Below, piece by piece: positions 1 to 4,239 of a DNA stretch of 5,479 bases. The position numbers and the translations under genes were made by a program. The notes below the pieces were generated by a model, which worked only from the letters and a program-made list of their open reading frames with translations, made no database searches and was not told the origin of the DNA. The stretch lies in assembly GCA_003140705.1 (NCBI GenBank), contig PLKU01000185.1:16663-22141 (forward strand), given 5' to 3'. Numbering within the stretch: the stretch's first letter is position 1; the number at the start of each line of letters is the position of its first letter. The stretch is from Acidobacteriaceae bacterium (GTDB lineage Bacteria; Acidobacteriota; Terriglobia; Terriglobales; Acidobacteriaceae).

Positions 1-662
1 ACCTGCGGAAATGCGGTTAGAGCTTTGATACTCGGATCCCAGTTGGCTTGCGCGTCCGCAGCCCAGGCAATCTGATCAGGCGAAGTGTAGCCCTGGGACT
101 GGAGCCAGCGATCAGCGGCTGCAACCTGAGCTGGATAAGTGGCGGCGGCGAGAATCTGGGCGACCAGATTGTCAGGGTAGAGCGCGATGGGGGCTACGAG
201 CTGTTGCAGCTGTTCAGGGGTGAATGGCTGAGCAGGGGCCTGCGGCGAAGCTTGCGGCTGATCATAATCCGGTGCAGGATAGGCTTGGTCTGCCGCGTAT
301 TCGTGCTGGCCGGTATAGGGTTGTTGGCCGTATGTCTGTGGTGGAGAGCCAGTTGGCTGATCGTACAGCGGCGGCTGGGGATTGGCTGGTTGCGAAGAGC
401 CGGGGTTCGGAGCATACTGACCGGCGTACGGAGCGCTTTGCGCCTGCTGGCCGTATGTGTATTGGGGAGTCTGCGGCCATGGTTGCTGGGCATAAAGCTC
501 CGGTACGGCGAACGGCAAAAGCAAAAGAATCATGAGCAGCGCGAAAGGGCGCCTGAGTGCACTTGCCAGCAGACTCTTTGCAGTCTTCGTGCTTGAGCGC
601 GGGTGAGAATTGCGAAGAACTGAAAATGCATTCGATCCGGGAGGATGAAGGTAGGGTCTCAT
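1..662 (-). CDS. DUF3300 domain exported protein, N-terminal part (runs off the left edge)
   Basis: An open minus-strand frame runs from ATG at 662 to the window edge without a stop, giving 220 complete codons. Residues 37-58 form a signal peptide: two Arg, a Leu-rich core (ALLMILLLLPF), then LYA|QQ with likely cleavage after Ala58. Residues 59-146 are a low-complexity spacer rich in Pro, Gln, Tyr, Ala and Gly, with TYGQQ twice (69-73, 110-114). From 146 the sequence matches the start of DUF3300: PFTPEQLQQLVAPIALYPD, then QILAAATYP, ADRWLQ and WDPSIKALTAFPQ, all in the family's order. The function of DUF3300 is unknown; the signal peptide places it outside the cytoplasm. The start is chosen as the most upstream ATG, behind an AAGGGG placed rather close (3 nt). 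It gives a long n-region of about 36 residues, so ATG at 533 (Met44) or a non-ATG start in between cannot be excluded. The gene is divergent from purA. In Acidobacteriota such genes often sit beside DUF2950 genes, which cannot be checked here. Confidence 0.88.
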   Translation of the reverse strand, partial: MRPYLHPPGSNAFSVLRNSHPRSSTKTAKSLLASALRRPFALLMILLLLPFAVPELYAQQPWPQTPQYTYGQQAQSAPYAGQYAPNPGSSQPANPQPPLYDQPTGSPPQTYGQQPYTGQHEYAADQAYPAPDYDQPQASPQAPAQPFTPEQLQQLVAPIALYPDNLVAQILAAATYPAQVAAADRWLQSQGYTSPDQIAWAADAQANWDPSIKALTAFPQ

Positions 663-705
663 TTTCCCCTTTCAGGGTCAGCTACATGCTTCGGACCCAA
701 ACACG

Positions 706-738
706 ATCCGCTTCCGCGGGCACACCTCCGGCGCGGAT
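706..738. repeat. Inverted repeat ATCCGC / GCGGAT upstream of the DUF3300 start
   Basis: ATCCGC at 706-711 is perfectly complementary to GCGGAT at 733-738. An inner CCG (714-716) can pair with CGG (729-731) after a small internal loop, giving a 9-bp interrupted stem. It lies 44-76 nt upstream of the chosen DUF3300 start, so it could be a DNA operator or a hairpin in that gene's 5' leader. A chance GC-rich repeat is also possible. Confidence 0.3.
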
Positions 739-792
739 AATCAAGTTAGACACGATGTCCTGGGATTAGTTGCGGGGTTTAGAATCGGAGAC

Positions 793-825
793 GGTGCAGG
801 CAGAGGTCGTCTGCGCCTTTGTTTT
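793..825 (+). terminator. Terminator-like hairpin in the purA leader (possible attenuator)
   Basis: GGTGCAG (793-799) pairs with CTGCGCC (811-817) over 7 bp, six Watson-Crick plus one G-U, with an 11-nt loop. The stem is followed immediately by TTTGTTTT (818-825). This is the architecture of a rho-independent terminator reading on the plus strand. A competing 5-bp hairpin is possible: GCAGA (800-804) with TCTGC (810-814), which uses the same 3' arm. No plus-strand gene lies upstream to be terminated, because the upstream neighbour is divergent and starts at 662. The element may therefore act on the purA leader or end a short non-coding transcript. It lies 93 nt before the purA start. Confidence 0.45.
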
Positions 826-918
826 GCGATCCGGGCGGAATTCGGGTCTACTCCCAAGAACAATCTGGACATCTCCACCCCAAAGACGACCTTCTAAATA
901 AAGGGAATCGGGAACGAC

Positions 919-2241
919 ATGCGAGCAAAGACGGCGGTAGTGCTGGGCGCCCAGTGGGGCGACGAAGGCAAGGGCAAGATTGTGGATGTGCTGAGCGAGC
1001 GGTTTGCCGCGGTTGCACGGTACGCCGGCGGGCACAACGCCGGGCACACGGTCATCATTGGCGGGCAGAAGTTTGTGCTGCAGCTGATTCCCTGTGGCGT
1101 GTTGCGCCCGGGGTGCAAAGGCCTTATCGGCAACGGTGTTGTGCTTGACCCGATCGCCTTCCTGGGCGAAGTCGACAAGCTGCGCAAGCTGCATGTGGCC
1201 GTCGATGAGCGGCTGTTCGTTTCAAACCGCGCGCAGGTGATACTTCCCTATCACCGGATGATTGAGCTCGCAGCGGAGATGGCGCCCGGCCGGCAGAAGA
1301 TTGGGACTACGAGCAAGGGTATCGGTCCTGCATACGAGGACAAAATGGCGCGCAGTGGGCTCCGAGTGGTGGACCTGCTGATGCCTGACCTTCTCAAGAC
1401 GCACATTGAAGAGGCCTGCGCGGAGAAAAACGCCATCGTAAAAGCACTTTTTGGCACCGGAACAGTGACCCTTGACCCTGCGAAGATGTACGACGAGTAC
1501 GCAGCGGCTGCTGAGCAAGTAAGGCCGTTTGTTGCGGACACGGGGCGCATGTTGAACGATATCCTGGCCGCAGGCAAGAGCGTGATGTTCGAGGGCGCTC
1601 AGGGTACGATGCTGGACATCGACCACGGAACGTACCCGTTTGTCACTTCATCGTCGGCAACGGCGGGTGGCGCGGCAATCGGCACCGGCGTGGGTCCAAC
1701 TGCGATCGGTACGGTGATCAGCGTGACCAAGGCTTACGTCACGCGAGTGGGTGAAGGGCCTTTTCCGACTGAGATTCATGACGCGGTGGGCGAGGAACTG
1801 CGGGCCCGCGGCAACGAGTATGGAGCAGTCACTGGGCGGCCACGCCGGTGCGGTTGGCTGGACATTCCCTTATTGCGCTATTCCAACCAGGTGAATGGGG
1901 CAGAGTGGCTGGTTGTCACCAAGCTGGATGTTCTTGACGCGCTGGCAGAAATTCACATCTGCGTGGGATATGAGATTGACGGCAAAGTGACGGACGAGAT
2001 TCCAGCGGACGTGAAAGGCCTGGAACTGATCAGGCCGCGCTATAAGACGTTGAAGGGGTGGCAGCAGTCAACTGAGGGAATCACGGAATTCGACAAATTG
2101 CCTGCGGCGGCGCAGGAGTATTTGCGTTTCCAGGAGCGTGAAAGCGGTGCGAAGATTGGGATGGTTTCAACCGGCCCTGACCGCGAACAGACAATGGTGC
2201 TCCCTGAATTTGCGGCTGCTTTAGACCAAATTCACGGGTAG
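919..2241 (+). CDS. purA: Adenylosuccinate synthetase (EC 6.3.4.4)
   Basis: PurA joins IMP and L-aspartate using GTP to make adenylosuccinate, the first committed step from IMP to AMP, in the cytoplasm. The 440-residue product is full length (E. coli PurA is about 432). All signature blocks are present in order: GAQWGDEGKGK at 10-20 with catalytic Asp15; GGHNAGHT at 37-44 with catalytic His43; IGTTSKGIGPAYEDK from 128, followed by Arg145, the position that reaches the partner subunit's IMP site; FEGAQGTMLDIDHGTYP from 224; TGRPRRCGWLD from 305, the IMP/aspartate loop; TKLDVLD from 334, for guanine recognition; and STGPDREQT from 417. The ATG at 919 is preceded by CGGGAA at a short spacing. 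It gives an N-terminus aligned with the family, and the first motif starts where expected. The gene has no frameshift or missing catalytic residue. It is followed after 64 bp by the ABM gene on the same strand. A terminator-like hairpin lies in its leader. Confidence 0.99.
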   Translation: MRAKTAVVLGAQWGDEGKGKIVDVLSERFAAVARYAGGHNAGHTVIIGGQKFVLQLIPCGVLRPGCKGLIGNGVVLDPIAFLGEVDKLRKLHVAVDERLFVSNRAQVILPYHRMIELAAEMAPGRQKIGTTSKGIGPAYEDKMARSGLRVVDLLMPDLLKTHIEEACAEKNAIVKALFGTGTVTLDPAKMYDEYAAAAEQVRPFVADTGRMLNDILAAGKSVMFEGAQGTMLDIDHGTYPFVTSSSATAGGAAIGTGVGPTAIGTVISVTKAYVTRVGEGPFPTEIHDAVGEELRARGNEYGAVTGRPRRCGWLDIPLLRYSNQVNGAEWLVVTKLDVLDALAEIHICVGYEIDGKVTDEIPADVKGLELIRPRYKTLKGWQQSTEGITEFDKLPAAAQEYLRFQERESGAKIGMVSTGPDREQTMVLPEFAAALDQIHG

Positions 2242-2305
2242 ACTTGATTGACGGCTCGTCAAATGTCCTGGGACCTCCCGCCCGGGCGAAAGAGAAATTG
2301 GTGCT

Positions 2306-2593
2306 ATGGTCAGCCTGATTGTTCGGATGAAGTTTGCCTCGGAAGACCGAGCGGATGTAACAGAAACTCTGCGTGCGCTCGCGGCCGCATCCAGGCAGGA
2401 GCCCGGTTGCGTGAGCTTCTTTCCCCATCATTCTGAGGATGACCCCGACACGGTACTTATCTATGAGCGATATAAGGATGAAAGTGCGCTGGCCGCGCAC
2501 CGGGCGTCACCGCACTTCAATCAGCACGCGGTCGGCGGACTCTACCAGAAGATGCGGGAACGGAACGTAGAGAACCTGATTGCTGTCGATTAA
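2306..2593 (+). CDS. Antibiotic biosynthesis monooxygenase (ABM) domain protein
   Basis: The 95-residue protein is a single ABM domain, a dimeric ferredoxin-like alpha+beta barrel of the YgiN/LsrG/ActVA-Orf6 type. Family marks seen in order are: an N-terminal strand SLIVRMKF (3-10); a helix with LRALAAASRQEPGC (22-35), the usual EPGC turn; the strand VSFFPHHSEDDPDTVLIYERYKDE (36-59), equivalent to the usual ..YELH..DDP..F.L.E.W.DE; and ALAAHRASPHF (61-71), the usual A..AH..S.HF. Characterised members oxidise quinols or aromatic polyketides without cofactor, or act on the signal AI-2 (LsrG). Which applies here cannot be told from sequence. No signal peptide is present, so it should be cytoplasmic. 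The ATG at 2306 has only a weak purine run, AAAGAGA, about 10 nt upstream. The protein starts directly at the first beta strand, which supports this start. It lies 64 bp after purA with no clear terminator between, so the two may share a transcript. Confidence 0.9.
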   Translation: MVSLIVRMKFASEDRADVTETLRALAAASRQEPGCVSFFPHHSEDDPDTVLIYERYKDESALAAHRASPHFNQHAVGGLYQKMRERNVENLIAVD

Positions 2594-2693
2594 GCATCGA
2601 CTCGCGTCTAACCTGCTGTACGTTCCGCCGAAGCAATGGATGGTTTCCTGCCAACCGCTGCATTACGAAGGAAACGCGGCTGCCGAAAACTAA

Positions 2694-2723
2694 TTGACCG
2701 GAATGCCTTGCCGGGACTACTAT
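2694..2723 (+). promoter_or_regulatory. Candidate sigma-70-type promoter ahead of the DUF4440 gene
   Basis: TTGACC (2694-2699, 5 of 6 to TTGACA) and TACTAT (2718-2723, 4 of 6 to TATAAT) are separated by 18 bp. Transcription would start near 2730. This leaves only a few nucleotides before ATG 2735 or about 50 nt before ATG 2783, and argues against translation from the in-frame ATG at 2636. Such pairs also occur by chance and Acidobacteriota promoters are not well defined. Confidence 0.35.
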
Positions 2724-2734
2724 CCGATACGCCA

Positions 2735-3277
2735 ATGCAGGGTGCCAGGTCCAACCCTTCGATTTCCATCATCAGACGCCTGATGCCAGTTCTGACACTG
2801 GTCCCTGTTCTGATGTTGTCGGTGTGTGTGCATCCACTGCAGGCCGGGTCAGGTCCACCCCGTGCAGAGCTGCCTAGAGGGCAGAAGCACGAGATCCGGC
2901 ACGAGATCGATCATCTGGAAGATGCGTGGCGTGATGCCCTCTTGAAGCAGGACATCTCCGCAATGGACGCCCTGCTCGCGGACGACTACATGGCCATTAC
3001 CGCTCGCGGAACACTGCAAACCAAAGACCAGGCTCTGGCGAACCTCCGCTCAGGCCGAATTCATTTGACGACACTCGATATCTCCGACAGAAGGGTACGT
3101 TTCTACGGAACCACCGCGGTGGTTACTTCACTTGCCGAGGTTCAGGGAACCAACGTTGATGGAGATATCTCCGGGAGCTTTCGCTACACCCGCGTGTACG
3201 TCCGGAATGTGCGGGGCGACTGGAAGATAGTGACCTTTGAGGCCAGCAAGATTCGCGACTCCAACGAGCACAAGTAG
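2735..3277 (+). CDS. Exported SnoaL-like / DUF4440 (NTF2-fold) protein
   Basis: From ATG 2735 the product is 180 residues. Residues 1-37 look like a Sec signal peptide: Arg14-Arg15, a hydrophobic core at 16-32, and cleavage near LQA|GS (37/38). Cys31 does not sit in a good lipobox (LSVC), so a lipoprotein is unlikely. Residues 53-173 follow the DUF4440 pattern. A first helix holds LEDAWRDALLKQDISAMDALLADDYMAI (61-88). Then come TARGTLQTKDQALANLRSG (89-107), VRFYGTTAVVTS (121-132), and SGSFRYTRVYVRNVRGDWKIVTFEASKI (146-173). NTF2-fold domains of this type bind small molecules or act as enzymes. No specific activity can be assigned. The frame stays open upstream to an ATG at 2636, but that would put about 33 non-signal-like residues before the signal peptide, and a promoter-like pair lies at 2694-2723. 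ATG 2783 is also possible but lacks the basic n-region. No clear ribosome binding site distinguishes them. It is 141 bp after the ABM gene. Confidence 0.87.
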   Translation: MQGARSNPSISIIRRLMPVLTLVPVLMLSVCVHPLQAGSGPPRAELPRGQKHEIRHEIDHLEDAWRDALLKQDISAMDALLADDYMAITARGTLQTKDQALANLRSGRIHLTTLDISDRRVRFYGTTAVVTSLAEVQGTNVDGDISGSFRYTRVYVRNVRGDWKIVTFEASKIRDSNEHK

Positions 3278-3315
3278 CCTCGCAATGACCCCAAGCCGAG
3301 TCAGGCGGTTGATTT

Positions 3316-3349
3316 GGAGTTGCTAGACTCCTGGAGGAGTTGTTTCTTT
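3316..3349 (+). terminator. Weak terminator-like hairpin with two alternative folds
   Basis: ACTCC (3327-3331) pairs with GGAGT (3336-3340) around a TGGA loop, extendable by one G-T pair, and is followed by TGTTTCTTT. This gives a short rho-independent terminator about 50 nt after the DUF4440 stop. The same ACTCC can instead pair with an upstream GGAGT (3316-3320), because GGAGTTG occurs at both 3316-3322 and 3336-3342. Stems of 5-6 bp are marginal. Confidence 0.35.
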
Positions 3350-3401
3350 GGGGACCGATCCCAGTCCGCTCATTTCGAATTCTGGCTGCAGGAAACAAAC
3401 C

Positions 3402-3455
3402 ATGAATGCTGGTTTAGACTCAAGACAGTTCCTCAGAGCGCGCGCTCAAATCTAA
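3402..3455 (+). CDS. Candidate 17-residue micro-ORF (possible leader peptide)
   Basis: ATG at 3402 is preceded by AGGA (3390-3393) with an 8-nt spacer, one of the better ribosome binding sites in the window. It is followed by 16 further sense codons and TAA at 3453. The peptide would be MNAGLDSRQFLRARAQI. It is not recognised, and nothing such as a run of one amino acid suggests amino-acid-sensing attenuation. It ends 142 nt before the membrane-protein start. The same frame stays open after the TAA to 3809 but there overlaps the membrane-protein gene. This is a weak call resting only on the ribosome binding site. Confidence 0.2.
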   Translation: MNAGLDSRQFLRARAQI

Positions 3456-3597
3456 GTGAATTCCAAGGATGTGCGCTCGCCATTGGTTTCAGGCAGGGAT
3501 GCCGCACTTGATGAACATCCCGCATCCTCCAGCTCAGGGCTACTGCGGCAAAACAGGATCGATGCGTTCTTGGGTCAACAAGATCGAGGTCAATCCA

Positions 3598-3939
3598 ATG
3601 AAGACTTCACGGTTAGTAATCCTCAAATTCTTCGCACTATTATTCATCCTGCCTGGACTGGCGGGCCTGATCGTCTCCGCAATGATCTCCACCCATTATC
3701 TTGTCACCATGCCGACCTACCCCGTGACACAAGAGCTGCGCACGGTTCCGCGGAATATTCATGGCACAGTGGTCTACCAGACCGAACAGGAAAACCGATG
3801 GCTCAATGAGATGGAGTACGGAGCGGTGGCCGTGTTCCTTGTTGGAGTTGGGCTGGGATTGACTTATCTCGAGGCATGGGGCGCCCGCCAGACTCAAGCT
3901 TCCGATGAAGAAGATTCATTGAAAGAGCGGGCCCGCTAG
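3598..3939 (+). CDS. Small two-helix membrane protein of unknown function
   Basis: The 113-residue product starts at ATG 3598, chosen because GAGGT (3586-3590) lies 7 nt upstream and the protein then begins with a typical membrane start, MKTSRLVILKFF. Helix 1 spans about residues 5-29 (ILKFFALLFILPGLAGLIVSAMI). Residues 30-74 form a polar loop with YPVTQELRTVPRNIHGTVVYQTEQE. Helix 2 is about 75-95 (YGAVAVFLVGVGLGLTYL). A charged tail of about 18 residues with DEED and KERAR follows. Basic residues at the N-terminus and the end of the tail favour both ends in the cytoplasm and the loop outside. The loop pattern 'N-HG-..VY.T..E' resembles many unnamed small bacterial membrane proteins that I recall only loosely; no family name or function can be given. 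It has no close operon partner (320 bp upstream, about 300 bp downstream). Confidence 0.75.
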   Translation: MKTSRLVILKFFALLFILPGLAGLIVSAMISTHYLVTMPTYPVTQELRTVPRNIHGTVVYQTEQENRWLNEMEYGAVAVFLVGVGLGLTYLEAWGARQTQASDEEDSLKERAR

Positions 3940-4239
3940 TAAGCTCTTAGGACCATCTCGCGCTTAGGCGGCCAATCCCGGGGACATGTCCTGCCAGAAT
4001 CATGCAGAGCAGGCATGGTGGCTTAGTCTCATGCAATGACCAGCTTGACGGTTAACCTTCCGCTTTGGCAGCCACCGCCGCCGCAGAGCGCCACAATCGT
4101 CCCTAGCACTTTGAATGAAAGGCGCAACTCCAGCCGTTATTCCCTTGTGACCATTGGCTGAGTTTCCTCCGATTCTCTTCAACTAATCTTTATGCAATGC
4201 GTTAGGATGGTTATCTCTCAGAGAAATGACGCAATCTCC
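3940..4239. other. 300-bp intergenic gap before the sedolisin gene
   Basis: No gene was recognised on either strand. It contains a 10-bp palindrome, an imperfect nested hairpin (3982-4022) and a short palindrome GGTTAACC (4050-4057). No convincing -35/-10 pair or ribosome binding site was found for the downstream protease. The minus-strand open frame at 4000-4182 lacks an ATG and family resemblance and is not called. Confidence 0.5.
3982..4022 (+). repeat. Palindrome GGACATGTCC and adjoining nested hairpin
   Basis: GGACATGTCC (3982-3991) is a perfect 10-bp palindrome. Directly after it, GCCA (3993-3996) can pair with TGGC (4019-4022), enclosing CATGC (4001-4005) paired with GCATG (4013-4017) around a 7-nt loop. 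The pair lies 42-83 nt past the membrane-protein stop. A transcript-end hairpin or a dimeric-repressor site are both possible, but there is no T-tract and no other copy of the palindrome in the window. Confidence 0.25.

Larger units (their letters stand above)
663..918. promoter_or_regulatory. Divergent intergenic region between the DUF3300 gene and purA
   Basis: This 256-bp non-coding gap separates two divergent genes and must hold promoters for both. On the plus strand two -10-like hexamers are visible, GATAAT (736-741) and TAGAAT (780-785), each 5 of 6 to TATAAT, but neither has a recognisable -35 box at 16-18 bp, so neither is called firmly. The region also holds an inverted repeat (706-738) and a terminator-like hairpin (793-825), listed separately. 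No credible protein was seen in it on either strand. No known riboswitch or operator was recognised. Confidence 0.6.
3278..3597. other. 320-bp intergenic gap between the DUF4440 and membrane-protein genes
   Basis: No established gene was seen here. The gap contains a weak terminator-like hairpin (3326-3349) shortly after the DUF4440 stop, a 17-codon candidate micro-ORF (3402-3455), and the GAGGT ribosome binding site (3586-3590) of the downstream gene. The membrane-protein frame is open upstream as far as 3469, but that extension encodes a polar, Pro/His-containing stretch unlike a membrane protein N-terminus and is judged non-coding. Confidence 0.5.

Noticed and set aside
48..596. Plus-strand 182-codon open frame opposite the DUF3300 gene
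   Set aside because: The opposite strand carries a signal peptide and a recognisable DUF3300 domain. The plus-strand translation is Arg/Leu/Trp-rich with no family resemblance.
1222..1626. Minus-strand frames inside purA
   Set aside because: They are shadows of a fully conserved housekeeping gene.
2248..2262. Perfect hairpin TTGACG-GCT-CGTCAA just after the purA stop, considered as a terminator
   Set aside because: It has a 6-bp stem with a 3-nt loop and no T-tract after it, so it does not fit a rho-independent terminator. Chance is likely.
755..2273. 11-bp direct repeat ATGTCCTGGGA at 755-765 and 2263-2273 flanking purA
   Set aside because: A few shared 11-mers are expected by chance in a window of this size. 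No further extension or mobile-element structure is seen.
3456..3809. GTG-started frame directly after the micro-ORF stop
   Set aside because: More than half of it overlaps the membrane-protein gene, which has the better ribosome binding site and coherent helices. The translated sequence is unrecognised and uneven in composition.
4000..4182. Minus-strand 60-codon frame in the gap before the sedolisin
   Set aside because: It starts only with TTG, has no ribosome binding site at a proper distance, and resembles nothing known.
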